Positions 29,371-39,216 of a stretch of DNA of 64,000 nucleotides are shown here, in pieces (positions within the stretch are counted from its first letter, which is position 1; each line of letters opens with the position of its first letter). Position numbers and translations under genes: made by a program. Source of the DNA: Catellatospora vulcania (GTDB taxonomy: Bacteria > Actinomycetota > Actinomycetes > Mycobacteriales > Micromonosporaceae). The stretch lies in assembly GCF_009720385.1 (NCBI RefSeq), contig NZ_WARX01000001.1, forward strand, positions 372,001-436,000, given 5' to 3'. The notes below the pieces were generated by a model. That model was not told where the DNA came from. It did not search any database and was given only the letters and a program-made list of their open reading frames with translations.

Positions 29371-30707
29371 GCGCCGTGACGACCTCGCCGACCGGATACC
29401 GCAGGATCGCGGCGCTGGCGCTGCCCGCGCTCGTCGTGCTGGCCGCCGAGCCGCTCTACGTCCTGGTCGACACGGCCGTGGTGGGCCATCTGGGCCGGGT
29501 GCCGCTGGCCGCGCTGGGCATGGCCGGCACCGTGCTCGGGCTGGCCGTCTGGCTCGGCAACGTGCTGGCGTACGGCACCACGGGCCGGGCCGCGCGCCGG
29601 TTCGGGGCGGGTGACCGGGCCGGTGCGGTAGGCGAAGGGGTGCAGGCGTCCTGGCTGGCGGTGCTCGCCGGGCTGGCGCTGGTGGTGGCGGCGCAGGTGT
29701 TCGCCGGGCCGCTGACCCGGGCGCTGTCCGGCAACGGGACGGAGTCCGCGCAGGTCGCGGCGTACGCCGAGCAGTGGCTGCGGGTGGCCGCCCTGGGCGC
29801 GCCGTTCATCCTGCTGGCGATGGCCGGCAACGGCTGGATGCGCGGGGTGCAGGACACCCGCCGCCCGCTGCGTTACGTGCTCGGCGCGAACCTCGCCTCC
29901 GCCGCGCTGTGCCCGCTGCTGGTGTACGGGCTGGGCTGGGGCATGGTCGGCTCCGCGTGGGCGAACGTGGTCGCGCAGGCCGCGTCCGGCGCGCTGTTCC
30001 TGCGGGCGCTGGTCGTGGAGCGGGTGCCGCTCGCGCCGCACTGGGACGTGCTGCGCCGCCAGCTGTCGGTCAACAGCAACCTGATCGTGCGGGGCGCGGC
30101 GTTCCAGGCGTGCTTCCTGTCCGCGGCGGCGGTGGCGGCCCGGTTCGGCGCGGCCGCGCTGGCCGCCCACCAGATCGCGCTGCAGCTGTGGTTCTTCAGC
30201 GCCCTCGTGCTGGACTCGGTGGCGATCGCGGCCCAGTCGCTGGTCGGCGCGGAGCTGGGCGCGGGTGACGCGCCCGCGGCCAAGCGCACCGCGCGCCGCA
30301 TCGCCTGGCTCGGCGGCTGGTGCGGGATCGCGTTCGCCGTCGTGCTCGGCGCGGGTGTGGCGGTGCTGCCGGCCCTGTTCGTCGACGATCCCGCGGTATG
30401 GGAGCAGACCGCGCTGATCTGGCCCTGGTTCCTCGTGCTGCTGCCACTGGGCGGGATCACGTTCGCGCTCGACGGGGTGCTGATCGGCGCGGGCGACGTG
30501 GCGTACCTGCGCAACCTGACCATCATCGCCGCGGTCGCCGGTTTCCTGCCGCTGACCTGGCTGGCGTACTACCTCCAGCTCGGCCTGAGCGGGGTGTGGG
30601 CCGGGCTGACCATGTTCATGGTGGTGCGCTTCGTGGCGCTGCTGCTGCGCATGCGCACCGGCGGCTGGGCCGTGCCCAGCCCGGGACCGGTCCCGGCCTC
30701 GCCTTAG
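29367..30707 (+). CDS. MATE family efflux transporter (DinF-like)
   Basis: Cation-coupled multidrug exporter of 446 residues with about twelve spans in two six-helix bundles. The first span region contains L-A-A-E-P-L-Y-V-L-V-D-T-A-V-V-G-H-L-G, the DinF/NorM N-terminal signature. The second bundle starts near R-G-A-A-F-Q-A-C-F-L. M. tuberculosis has dinF (Rv2836c) directly after nrnA, so this is the syntenic gene with an insertion of small genes. ATG 29367 overlaps the upstream stop by 4 nt. The TAG stop forms part of the -10 element of the next unit. Confidence 0.93.
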   Translation: MSAVTTSPTGYRRIAALALPALVVLAAEPLYVLVDTAVVGHLGRVPLAALGMAGTVLGLAVWLGNVLAYGTTGRAARRFGAGDRAGAVGEGVQASWLAVLAGLALVVAAQVFAGPLTRALSGNGTESAQVAAYAEQWLRVAALGAPFILLAMAGNGWMRGVQDTRRPLRYVLGANLASAALCPLLVYGLGWGMVGSAWANVVAQAASGALFLRALVVERVPLAPHWDVLRRQLSVNSNLIVRGAAFQACFLSAAAVAARFGAAALAAHQIALQLWFFSALVLDSVAIAAQSLVGAELGAGDAPAAKRTARRIAWLGGWCGIAFAVVLGAGVAVLPALFVDDPAVWEQTALIWPWFLVLLPLGGITFALDGVLIGAGDVAYLRNLTIIAAVAGFLPLTWLAYYLQLGLSGVWAGLTMFMVVRFVALLLRMRTGGWAVPSPGPVPASP

Positions 30708-30718
30708 GCTGGTCCGTT

Positions 30719-30799
30719 GTGAGTGAGCGCAGCGAGCGAACCATGGGACCCGGGGCTGAGGCTCACGGCTGTGCCGAGCGGAGCGGGGAACAGTCATGA
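30719..30799 (+). CDS. Short 26-codon ORF coupled to truB (M-S-E-R-S-E-R type)
   Basis: GTG 30719 lies 8 nt after TAGGCT (30705-30710, containing the MATE stop codon), so it could be the start of a leaderless mRNA. The peptide begins M-S-E-R-S-E-R-T-M-G-P, encoded by GTGAGTGAGCGCAGCGAGCG, and its TGA overlaps the truB ATG (ATGA). It may serve only to deliver ribosomes to truB. GAGCGCAGCGAGCG-type leaders recur in actinomycete genomes as far as I recall. Confidence 0.4.
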   Translation: MSERSERTMGPGAEAHGCAERSGEQS

Positions 30800-31707
30800 G
30801 CAGTGCCAAGAGGGAACAGCGCCCGGTGACCGACGGGCTGATCGTGGTCGACAAGGCCGGGGGCATGACGTCGCACGACGTCGTGGCGCGGGTGCGCCGG
30901 ATCGCGGGCACCCGCAAGGTGGGCCACGGCGGCACGCTGGACCCGATGGCGACCGGGGTGCTGGTGCTCGGCGTCGGCCGGGCCACCCGGCTGCTCACGT
31001 ACGTGGTGGGCGTGGGCAAGGTCTACCGGGGAGTCATCCGGCTGGGCCAGGTCACGGTCACCGACGACGCCGAGGGCGACGTCACCGCCACCACGCCCGC
31101 CGGGCACGTCACCGACGAGCAGATCCGGGCCGGGCTGGCCGCGCTGACCGGCGAGGTCGACCAGGTGCCGTCCGCGGTGAGCGCGATCAAGGTGAACGGG
31201 GTGCGCTCGTACCACCGGGTGCGCCAGGGCGAGCAGGTCGAGCTGCCCGCGCGCCGGGTGACCATCTCCCGGATCGACGTGTCCGAGATCACCCGGACCG
31301 GCGACGTGGTCGACGTGGCCGTGGAAGTGGCCTGCTCGTCGGGCACCTACATCCGGGCCATCGCCCGCGACCTGGGCGCCGCGCTGGGTGTCGGCGGTCA
31401 CCTCACCGCACTGCGGCGCACCGCCGTGGGCGGGTTCACGCTCGGTGAGGCGTACACCCTGGAACAGCTCGCGGAGCTCGCCGACCCGGTGGCGCTGCCG
31501 CTGCCGCAGGCCCTGGGCCGGGCCATGCCGGTGCGCACGGTCGACGCGGACGCCGCGAAGATCGTGTCGCACGGCGGGCCGCTGCCCGCCGTCGGTCAGG
31601 ACGGGCCGTACGGTGTGGTGGGCCCGGACGGGGCCGCGCTGGCCGTCATGTCCGAGCGCGGCGGCCGGGCCAAGGCGGAGATCGTCCTGGTGGGAGGCGA
31701 GCAGTGA
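30796..31707 (+). CDS. truB: tRNA pseudouridine(55) synthase
   Basis: Makes pseudouridine 55 in the T-loop of tRNA. The 303-residue protein has the catalytic Asp in H-G-G-T-L-D-P-M-A-T-G (about 49), K-V-Y-R-G, the V-P-S-A-V-S-A-I-K-V-N-G-V-R-S-Y motif, and G-T-Y-I-R-A-I-A-R-D-L-G. A C-terminal extension resembles the mycobacterial form. No Shine-Dalgarno fits the ATG well, but an upstream 26-codon ORF ends in an ATGA overlap, so coupling is likely. It is followed by ribF with an overlapping start. Confidence 0.96.
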   Translation: MSSAKREQRPVTDGLIVVDKAGGMTSHDVVARVRRIAGTRKVGHGGTLDPMATGVLVLGVGRATRLLTYVVGVGKVYRGVIRLGQVTVTDDAEGDVTATTPAGHVTDEQIRAGLAALTGEVDQVPSAVSAIKVNGVRSYHRVRQGEQVELPARRVTISRIDVSEITRTGDVVDVAVEVACSSGTYIRAIARDLGAALGVGGHLTALRRTAVGGFTLGEAYTLEQLAELADPVALPLPQALGRAMPVRTVDADAAKIVSHGGPLPAVGQDGPYGVVGPDGAALAVMSERGGRAKAEIVLVGGEQ

Positions 31708-32642
31708 TGCAGCGTTGGCGGGGGTACGACGCGGCGCCGGGCGGCTGGGGCCGGGCGGTCGTCACCATCGGCGTCTTCGACGGGGTGCACACCGGGCACC
31801 AGCAGACCATCGGCCACGCCGTGAAACGCGCCCGCGAGCTGGGCCTGCCCGCCGTCGTGCTGACCTTCGACCCGCACCCGTCCGAGGTGGTGCGCCCCGG
31901 CTCGCACCCGGCGATGCTGACCTCCCCGCAGCGCAAGGCCGAGCTGCTGGCCGGCCTGGGCGTCGACGTGCTGTGCGTGCAGCCGTTCACGCTCGACTTC
32001 TCGAAGCTCGACGCCGACCGGTTCGTGCACGACGTGCTGGTCGAGCACCTGCACGCCGCGCTGGTCGTGGTGGGGGAGAACTTCCGGTTCGGCCACCGGG
32101 CCGCCGGGGACGTGGAGCTGCTGGCCAAGCTGGGCCGCACGTTCGGCTTCGCGGTCGAGTCGGCCCCGCTGGTCACCGGCGACGGCACCGTCTACTCCTC
32201 GACGTACGTGCGGGCCTGCGTGGACGCCGGTGACGTGGCGGCGGCCGCGGCCGTGCTGGGCCGCCCGCACCGGCTGGAGGGCGTCGTGGTGCGCGGCGAC
32301 CAGCGCGGCCGGGAGATCGGCTATCCGACCGCGAACCTGATGGTGGCCAAGTACGCCGCGGTGCCCGCGGACGGCGTGTACGCGGCCTGGCTGGTCCGCG
32401 GCAACGACCGGCTGCCCGCCGCGGTGTCCATCGGCACGAACCCGACGTTCGCGGGCCAGGACCGCCGCGTCGAGGCGTACGTGCTCGACTTCTCCGGCGA
32501 CCTCTACGGCGAGCGCCTGGCTCTCGACTTCGTCAGTCACCTCCGCCCCACCCTCAAGTTCGACGGCGTCGAGGCCTTGGTCGAAGCGATCGACGACGAC
32601 GTCGCGCGCACGCGAGCGGTGCTGGACGGGCCGAAGCCGTAG
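31707..32642 (+). CDS. ribF: Bifunctional riboflavin kinase / FAD synthetase
   Basis: Makes FMN and then FAD from riboflavin. ATG 31707 (311 residues) has GGAGG 9 nt upstream; a GTG at 31704 overlaps the truB stop and is an alternative. The N-terminal FAD synthetase domain has G-V-F-D-G-V-H-T-G-H and, near Y-S-S-T-Y-V-R, the ISSTxxR-type motif. The C-terminal riboflavin kinase domain has G-R-E-I-G-Y-P-T-A-N-L and ends in the usual helical segment. The truB-ribF-rpsO-pnp order is conserved in actinobacteria. Confidence 0.96.
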   Translation: MQRWRGYDAAPGGWGRAVVTIGVFDGVHTGHQQTIGHAVKRARELGLPAVVLTFDPHPSEVVRPGSHPAMLTSPQRKAELLAGLGVDVLCVQPFTLDFSKLDADRFVHDVLVEHLHAALVVVGENFRFGHRAAGDVELLAKLGRTFGFAVESAPLVTGDGTVYSSTYVRACVDAGDVAAAAAVLGRPHRLEGVVVRGDQRGREIGYPTANLMVAKYAAVPADGVYAAWLVRGNDRLPAAVSIGTNPTFAGQDRRVEAYVLDFSGDLYGERLALDFVSHLRPTLKFDGVEALVEAIDDDVARTRAVLDGPKP

Positions 32643-32654
32643 CTTGCGCTTCAT

Positions 32655-32715
32655 GATCGGCGTTTGGTGTCGAATTGTTGGGTCAGACCGCAGATCATGG
32701 CTTTAAACGGCGATC
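32655..32715. repeat. Palindromic intergenic element, family D copy 3 (61 bp, inverted)
   Basis: It begins GATCGGCGTTTGGTGTCG and ends TTTAAACGGCGATC. Read on the minus strand it carries CATGATCTGCGGTC, the inner block of copy 1, so it is inserted in the opposite orientation. The arms have diverged, but the length is again exactly 61 bp. Confidence 0.85.
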
Positions 32716-32786
32716 TTGGCGGGCGAGGCGACGGCGCGGGAACGCGCGGTTTGCGTATCCCGCCGGAGTGTGACCTCACCGGCTGG

Positions 32787-32883
32787 TAGCCTGGAAGGGA
32801 CACCGGGTCACCGGTGTGGGCCCGGTATGCCTGCACGACGCCGCGGGATATCGGGTGGCACAGAACCCACAGTTAGGGAGACC
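32787..32883 (+). promoter_or_regulatory. rpsO promoter and leader
   Basis: -10 TAGCCT at 32787-32792 would give a leader of about 85 nt. The leader holds a perfect 7-bp hairpin ACACCGG GTCA CCGGTGT (32800-32817) and ends in AGGGAGACC before the ATG. S15 of many bacteria represses its own mRNA through leader structures, so this hairpin is a candidate binding site (inference). Confidence 0.45.
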
Positions 32884-33153
32884 ATGGCGCTCGACGCTGA
32901 AGTCAAGACCCAGATCATGGCGGATTACGCCGTCGTCGAAGGGGACACCGGTTCGCCGGAGGTCCAGGTGGCCGTTCTCACCAAGCGGATCCAGGACCTG
33001 ACCGAGCACCTCAAGCTGCACAAGCACGACCACCACAGCCGTCGTGGTCTGCTGCTGCTGGTCGGCCGCCGCAAGCGGCTGCTGGCCTACCTGCAGAAGT
33101 CGGACATCGCCCGCTACCGTGCGCTCATCGAGCGCCTCGGCCTGCGCCGATAG
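32884..33153 (+). CDS. rpsO: 30S ribosomal protein S15
   Basis: Primary 16S rRNA binder of the 30S platform. The 89 residues match the universal length. The [13 protein letters not shown] segment (about 21-33) and the [14 protein letters not shown] (about 39-52) contact residues are intact, and the protein ends R-L-G-L-R-R. GGGAG lies 4 nt before the ATG. A hairpin separates it from pnp. Confidence 0.98.
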   Translation: MALDAEVKTQIMADYAVVEGDTGSPEVQVAVLTKRIQDLTEHLKLHKHDHHSRRGLLLLVGRRKRLLAYLQKSDIARYRALIERLGLRR

Positions 33154-33160
33154 TTCTGAC

Positions 33161-33186
33161 GGGGGAGCGGCGCCAGTCGCTCCCCC
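33161..33186 (+). terminator. rpsO-pnp intergenic hairpin
   Basis: GGGGGAGCG and CGCTCCCCC form a 9-bp perfect stem with an 8-nt loop, 8 nt after the rpsO stop. In Streptomyces and E. coli a similarly placed stem-loop is cut by RNase III and controls pnp expression. It could act here as a processing site or a partial terminator. Confidence 0.75.
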
Positions 33187-33385
33187 GATGTTTGACCACA
33201 CCTGGCACGGACCCGCCGTCGGGAAGAAACACCGGGCCTGGCGCAAGCAACACACCCAGGCCAGCCGGTTTGGGTCGGTCCTCGGTAGTGGTGTCCGGAG
33301 TGAGCTCCGGGCGCTTCGATCGAAGACCGACTGTCCTACCCGGCAACGGGCGGCACGTGCCGCGACAGAAGGAGCACAAAGCTTC

Positions 33386-35716
33386 ATGACCGAGCAAAAC
33401 CTCGGCGAGCAGCACAGCAAGGCAGTGATCGACAACGGTGCGTTCGGCACCCGAGAGATCACCTTCTCCACCGGACGGCTGGCCAAGCAGGCCGCCGGTT
33501 CGGTCATCGCCCAGCTGGGCGACACGGTGGTCCTCTCCGCGACCACCGCGGGCAAGCAGCCCAAGGACCAGTTCGACTTCTTCCCGCTGACGGTGGACGT
33601 CGAGGAGCGGATGTACGCCGCCGGTCGCATTCCCGGCTCGTTCTTCCGCCGGGAGGGCCGTCCCAGCGAGGACGCCATCCTCACCTGCCGCCTGATCGAC
33701 CGGCCGCTGCGGCCGTCGTTCGTGAAGGGCCTGCGCAACGAGGTCCAGGTCGTCGAGACGATCCTGTCGCTCGACCCCGAGCACCCGTACGACGTGGTCG
33801 CGATCAACGCGGCCAGCATGTCCACCAAGCTGTCCGGCCTGCCGTTCAGCGGCCCGATCGGCGCCACCCGCGTGGCGCACATCGACGGCCAGTGGGTGGC
33901 GTTCCCGACCCACGCCGAGCTGGCGCGCGCCACCTTCGACATGGTGGTGGCCGGCCGTGCCCTGGAGGACGGCGACGTCGCCGTCATGATGGTCGAGGCC
34001 GAGGCCACCGCGAACACCGTCAAGCTGGTCGCGGACGGCGCGCAGGCGCCGACCGAGGAGGTCGTGGCGAGTGGCCTCGAGGCCGCCAAGGTCGCCATCC
34101 GCGAGCTGTGCCGCGCGCAGAGCGAGCTGGCCGCGGTCGCCGCGAAGCCGGTGACCGAATTCCCGGTGTTCCTGGACTACCAGGACGACGTGTACGCGGC
34201 CGTGAAGTCGGCGGCGGGCTCCGAGATCACCGAGGCTCTCAAGATCGCCGGCAAGGCCGATCGCGAAGAGGCCCTCGACCTGGTCAAGGAGAAGGTCGTC
34301 GGCCAGGTCGCGCCGCAGTTCGAGGGGCGCGAGAAGGAGGTCTCGGCCGCGTTCCGGTCGGTGACCAAGTCCGAGGTGCGCAACCGCGTGCTGCGTGACG
34401 GCGTCCGCATGGACGGCCGTGGGCTGCGGGACATCCGCCAGCTCACCGCCGAGGTGCAGGTGCTGCCGCGGGTGCACGGCTCGGCGCTGTTCGAGCGCGG
34501 CGAGACCCAGATCCTGGGCGTCACCACGCTGAACATGCTGCGCATGGAGCAGGCGCTGGACACTCTCTCGCCGGAGAAGACCAAGCGTTACATGCACAAC
34601 TACAACTTCCCGCCGTACTCGACCGGTGAGACCGGCCGGGTCGGCTCGCCGAAGCGCCGCGAGATCGGCCACGGCGCGCTGGCGGAGCGGGCCCTGATCC
34701 CGGTGCTGCCGGCGCGCGAGGAGTTCCCGTACGCCATCCGGCAGGTGTCGGAGGCCCTGGGCTCCAACGGCTCGACGTCGATGGGTTCGGTCTGCGCGTC
34801 GACCATGTCGCTGCTGAGCGCCGGTGTGCCGCTGAAGGCCCCCGTCGCCGGTATCGCCATGGGCCTCATCTCCGACGAGGTGGACGGCAAGACCCAGTAC
34901 GTGACGCTGACCGACATCCTCGGCGCCGAGGACGCGTTCGGCGACATGGACTTCAAGGTCGCCGGCACCCCGGACTTCGTGACCGCACTGCAGCTGGACA
35001 CCAAGCTCGACGGCATCCCGTCGGACGTGCTGGCCGCCGCGCTGCAGCAGGCCCACGAGGCGCGCCAGACCATCCTGGGTGTGATGGCCGCGGCCATCGC
35101 CGCCCCGGGTGAGATGAGCGAGTACGCCCCGCGGGTGACCTCGGTCAAGATCCCCGTCGACAAGATCGGCATGGTGATCGGGCCCAAGGGCCAGACCATC
35201 AACGCGATCCAGGACGAGACCGGCGCCGAGATCTCCATCGAGGACGACGGCACGATCTACGTCGGCGCGACCAACGGCCCCTCGGCCCAGGCCGCCGTGG
35301 ACCGGATCAACGCCATCGCCAACCCGACGATGCCGAAGGTCGGCGACCGCTTCCTGGGCACCGTGGTGAAGACGGCGGCGTTCGGCGCCTTCGTCTCGCT
35401 GCTGCCGGGCCGCGACGGCCTGCTGCACATCTCCAAGGTGGGCGACGGCAAGCGGGTCGACCGCGTCGAGGACTTCCTCAACGTCGGCGACAAGGTCGAG
35501 GTCGTCATCGCCGACATCGACGCGCGCGGCAAGGTGTACCTGGACAAGATCGGTCCCGACGGGAACCCGATCGTCAGCGACAAGCCGGCCCCCCGCGAGG
35601 GTGACCGGGGCGGCGACCGCGGCGGCGACCGTGGCCCGCGTCGCGAGGGCGGCGACCGGCCGGCCCGCAGCGGTGAGGGCGGCGGCGAGCGCCGGCGCAC
35701 CCAGCGTCGCGACTGA
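33386..35716 (+). CDS. pnp: Polyribonucleotide nucleotidyltransferase (PNPase/GpsI)
   Basis: Phosphorolytic 3'-5' exoribonuclease that also makes RNA tails. The 776-residue protein has two RNase PH domains (about 15-150 and 345-560; [11 protein letters not shown] and the second-domain active-site region after S-T-S-M-G-S). A KH domain follows ([11 protein letters not shown], about 595), then an S1 domain (about 655-725, [13 protein letters not shown]). The C-terminal tail of about 45 residues is made of Gly, Asp and Arg repeats (G-D-R-G-G-D-R). AGAAGGAG lies 12 nt before the ATG. The strong hairpin at 35749 ends the unit. Confidence 0.97.
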   Translation: MTEQNLGEQHSKAVIDNGAFGTREITFSTGRLAKQAAGSVIAQLGDTVVLSATTAGKQPKDQFDFFPLTVDVEERMYAAGRIPGSFFRREGRPSEDAILTCRLIDRPLRPSFVKGLRNEVQVVETILSLDPEHPYDVVAINAASMSTKLSGLPFSGPIGATRVAHIDGQWVAFPTHAELARATFDMVVAGRALEDGDVAVMMVEAEATANTVKLVADGAQAPTEEVVASGLEAAKVAIRELCRAQSELAAVAAKPVTEFPVFLDYQDDVYAAVKSAAGSEITEALKIAGKADREEALDLVKEKVVGQVAPQFEGREKEVSAAFRSVTKSEVRNRVLRDGVRMDGRGLRDIRQLTAEVQVLPRVHGSALFERGETQILGVTTLNMLRMEQALDTLSPEKTKRYMHNYNFPPYSTGETGRVGSPKRREIGHGALAERALIPVLPAREEFPYAIRQVSEALGSNGSTSMGSVCASTMSLLSAGVPLKAPVAGIAMGLISDEVDGKTQYVTLTDILGAEDAFGDMDFKVAGTPDFVTALQLDTKLDGIPSDVLAAALQQAHEARQTILGVMAAAIAAPGEMSEYAPRVTSVKIPVDKIGMVIGPKGQTINAIQDETGAEISIEDDGTIYVGATNGPSAQAAVDRINAIANPTMPKVGDRFLGTVVKTAAFGAFVSLLPGRDGLLHISKVGDGKRVDRVEDFLNVGDKVEVVIADIDARGKVYLDKIGPDGNPIVSDKPAPREGDRGGDRGGDRGPRREGGDRPARSGEGGGERRRTQRRD

Positions 35717-35748
35717 CACTCGTCGGTGACCAGCCAGAACAGCTAGAA

Positions 35749-35788
35749 CACAGCCCGCGGGGAAGGACCTCCTTCCCCGCGGGCTGTG
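35749..35788 (+). terminator. Terminator hairpin after pnp
   Basis: Perfect 19-bp stem (arm CACAGCCCGCGGGGAAGGA) with a 2-nt loop. It begins 32 nt after the pnp stop and is the strongest hairpin in the window. Confidence 0.92.
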
Positions 35789-35820
35789 CCCGTTACCTGC
35801 ACCGGAGAGCCGCCGAGGCC

Positions 35821-37317
35821 ATGCGTTCCACTTCTACCGGCCCGTCGGCCGGCACCCCGAGCACTGTTCCCGCGAACCTCGCCGCAGGCCCGTACCCGGG
35901 CCGGACGGACGGAGCCGCGAGCTCTGCGTCCGGCCCGTCCCGTGCGGCCGCCGGTGCCGGCGGCGCGTCTCCTGAGCCGGCCGCTCCCGCGAGCCGTGCA
36001 GGCACGCCGCGGGCGGTGACCCGGGTGCTCGACAGCGACCCGCTCGGCGGGACGGTACGGCGTACCGTGCTGCCCAACGGGATGCGGATCCTCACCGAGG
36101 CCGTGCCCGCGATGCGCAGCGTGAGCTTCGGCATCTGGGTCGGGGTGGGCTCGCGCGACGAGGCCCCCCAGCTCGGCGGGGCCTCGCACTTCCTGGAGCA
36201 CCTGCTGTTCAAGGGCACCCGCAAGCGGTCCGCGCTGGACATCTCCGCGCAGATCGAGGCGGTCGGTGGCGAGACCAACGCGTACACCGCCAAGGAGTAC
36301 ACCTGCTACTACGCGCGGGTGCTCGACGAGGACCTGCCGCTGGCCATCGACGTCATGTGCGACGCGGTCGCCGACTCGGTGCTGGCCGAGGCCGACGTCG
36401 AGACCGAGCGCGGGGTGATCCTCGAAGAGATCGCCATGCACGCCGACGAACCCGGCGACGAGGTGCACGACCTGCACATGGAGGTCCTCTACGGCGACCA
36501 CCCGCTGGGCCGGCTGATCTCGGGCACGGTCGAGACGATCACGCCGATGACCCGCAAGCAGATCAACAGCTTCTACCGGCGGCGGTACACCCCGCCGGTG
36601 ATCGTGATCGCCGCCGCGGGCAACCTCGATCACGCGACCGTGGTCAAGCAGGTCCGCGAGGCCTTCGCCGGCACCCCGCTCGGCGACGTGGCCCCGGCCT
36701 CCCCGGAGCCCACCCGCTCGCCGCACTCGAAGGTCAAGCACCGCCCTGCGGCCACGCTGGTGCGCCCCGACGACACCGAGCAGGCCCACCTGGTGCTCGG
36801 CGGCCCGGCCCTGCACCGCCACGACGAGCGCCGGTTCGCGCTCGGGGTGCTCAACAACGTGCTCGGCGGCGGCATGTCCAGCCGCCTGTTCCAGCAGGTA
36901 CGCGAGAAGCGCGGCCTGGCGTACTCGGTGTACTCCTACACCTCGCAGTACGCCGAGACCGGCACCTTCGCGGTGTACGCCGGCTGCGCCCCCGCCAAGG
37001 CCGACGAGGTCCTCGCCCTGATCCGCCAGGAACTGTCCGACGCCGCCGCACACGGCATCACCGCCGAGGAACTGCGCCGCGGCAAGGGCATGCTCAAGGG
37101 CTCCCTGGTGCTGGGCCTGGAGGACACCGGCTCCCGGATGAGCCGCCTCGGCAAGGGCGAGCTCATGCACGGCGACCTGATGTCCGTCGACGAACTCCTC
37201 CGCCGCATCGAGGCCGTCACCCTCGACGAGGTCAACCACATCGCCGCCAAGGTCCTCACCGCCCCCATGTCCCTCGCCGTGGTCGGCCCCTTCGAGGAGA
37301 CCGCCTTCCAGCTCTGA
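35821..37317 (+). CDS. M16 family zinc metallopeptidase (PepR-like)
   Basis: Mitochondrial-processing-peptidase-like protease. The 498-residue form starts at ATG 35821. The inverted zinc motif H-F-L-E-H (about 122-126) is followed by the distal Glu in the E-x-x-V-I-L-E-E-I-A-M region about 80 residues later. The C-terminal half carries the R-x-x-x-Y-type substrate-clamp helix (E-K-R-G-L-A-Y-S-V-Y-S). The first 65 residues are low-complexity Ser/Ala/Pro/Gly, so GTG 36016 (V-T-R-V-L-D-S-D-P-L-G-G) may be the true start. The rpsO-pnp-M16 order equals Rv2785c-Rv2783c-Rv2782c. Confidence 0.92.
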   Translation: MRSTSTGPSAGTPSTVPANLAAGPYPGRTDGAASSASGPSRAAAGAGGASPEPAAPASRAGTPRAVTRVLDSDPLGGTVRRTVLPNGMRILTEAVPAMRSVSFGIWVGVGSRDEAPQLGGASHFLEHLLFKGTRKRSALDISAQIEAVGGETNAYTAKEYTCYYARVLDEDLPLAIDVMCDAVADSVLAEADVETERGVILEEIAMHADEPGDEVHDLHMEVLYGDHPLGRLISGTVETITPMTRKQINSFYRRRYTPPVIVIAAAGNLDHATVVKQVREAFAGTPLGDVAPASPEPTRSPHSKVKHRPAATLVRPDDTEQAHLVLGGPALHRHDERRFALGVLNNVLGGGMSSRLFQQVREKRGLAYSVYSYTSQYAETGTFAVYAGCAPAKADEVLALIRQELSDAAAHGITAEELRRGKGMLKGSLVLGLEDTGSRMSRLGKGELMHGDLMSVDELLRRIEAVTLDEVNHIAAKVLTAPMSLAVVGPFEETAFQL

Positions 37318-37343
37318 CCGCCCGCCCCGCCCCGCGCCTCCCC

Positions 37344-37383
37344 GGCTGGGCTGGGCTGGCTGGGCTGGGCTGGGCTGGGCTGG
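37344..37383 (+). repeat. GGGCT microsatellite with G-quadruplex potential
   Basis: About eight GGGCT-like units (one shortened to GGCT) run directly into the family C element at 37384. Repeated GGG tracts with 2-nt CT loops on the plus strand satisfy the usual G-quadruplex pattern. Confidence 0.7.
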
Positions 37384-38284
<901 letters not shown>

Positions 38285-38334
38285 CCGGCCCCAAACCCCG
38301 CCCCGCCCCGCCCCGCCCCGCAAGCACCGCACGC

Positions 38335-38425
38335 CAAGATCGCGACGATCTTGCGCGAACCGTGGGTACGACTCACCCGTTTCGGGTGAATCCCCAACGG
38401 CTCACGCAAGATCGTCGCGATCTTG
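38335..38425. repeat. Palindromic intergenic element, family B copy 2
   Basis: 91 bp with arms CAAGATCGCGACGATCTTG. The centre holds a perfect hairpin TCACCCG TTT CGGGTGA absent from copy 1. It lies at the convergent dapB/GNAT junction, preceded by a (CCCCG)n run at 38296-38320. Confidence 0.82.
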
Positions 38426-38459
38426 TGCGGTCGGGCTGCCCGGGGCTACATCCGCGGCG

Positions 38460-38518
38460 TTGATCATGAAGTTATGGACACGAAACGCCGTCGAACCGTG
38501 CCATAAGTTCATGATCAA
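38460..38518. repeat. Palindromic intergenic element, family C copy 2 (59 bp)
   Basis: TTGATCATGAAGTTATGG ... CCATAAGTTCATGATCAA with centre ACGCCGTCGAACCGTG. It is only 34 bp from a family B element, so two unrelated palindromes share one convergent intergenic region. Confidence 0.9.
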
Positions 38519-38596
38519 CGCAGCGCGCCCGGCCGGCCCGGCCCCGCCGGCGACGGGCGGGGCGGGGGCGCGGGGCGGGGGCGCGGGGCGGGTGGG

Positions 38597-39169
38597 TCAG
38601 AGGGTGGTGTGGAGGCGGAGCTGGGGGATCAGGAGGTCGTCGACGTCCAGGGCGCGGGTGGCGCCGTCGGGGGCCCAGCCTGCTGAGGTGAGGAACTTGC
38701 GGGTGGCGGCGTCGGCGTCGAAGGCCCAGCAGACGGCGCTGTCGAAGCCGTCGCCGCGCCACAGGTCGACGCTGGCGGCCAGCAGCCGGCTGCCGTGGCC
38801 GCGGCGGCCCCAGCGAGGCTCGACCAGCATGTCCGTGACGGCCGCCACGTTCTCGCGGTCCGGCGTGTGATCCTCGTCGGCGGCCAGCGCCCCGTCGTCG
38901 AAGGGACCGGAGGCGGCGAAACCCACCACGTATTCTTGGACGGCCTGCTCCACCGCGTTCTGCTCGACGGCGACGAGGACCCGATGGCGGGCGGTGGGCG
39001 GCGCGGTGACCGCGTCCGTCCAGCGCAGCGCCAGGAAAGCCTCGTCGATCTCGTCCAGGACGTGTTTGGGCAGCACCCGGCGATAGGCGACCCGCCAGGT
39101 CGCCAACTGGATACGTGCGATCTCGCCGGCGTCGTCGGGACGCGCCGGTCGGACGAACCCGACTGCCAC
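38597..39169 (-). CDS. GNAT family N-acetyltransferase
   Basis: A 190-residue acetyltransferase, substrate unknown. Beta-1 V-R-P-A-R-P-D-D-A-G-E-I-A-R-I-Q-L-A-T-W-R-V-A-Y is followed by the acetyl-CoA loop V-E-P-R-W-G-R-R-G-H-G-S-R-L-L (about 128-142) and a C-terminal F-L-T-S-A-G-W-A-P-D-G-A motif. TACGCT (39181-39176) ends 6 nt before GTG 39169, predicting a leaderless transcript. It is divergent from the GT87 gene with 47 bp between starts. Confidence 0.87.
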   Translation of the reverse strand: MAVGFVRPARPDDAGEIARIQLATWRVAYRRVLPKHVLDEIDEAFLALRWTDAVTAPPTARHRVLVAVEQNAVEQAVQEYVVGFAASGPFDDGALAADEDHTPDRENVAAVTDMLVEPRWGRRGHGSRLLAASVDLWRGDGFDSAVCWAFDADAATRKFLTSAGWAPDGATRALDVDDLLIPQLRLHTTL

Positions 39170-39216
39170 GCCCGAAGCGTACCGAGCCCACCCGGGCACT
39201 GATCAGGAGGTCCAGC

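Noticed and set aside
33125-35719. Open frame antisense to pnp
   Set aside because: Shadow of PNPase; no recognisable motif, and it also covers the rpsO-pnp hairpin.
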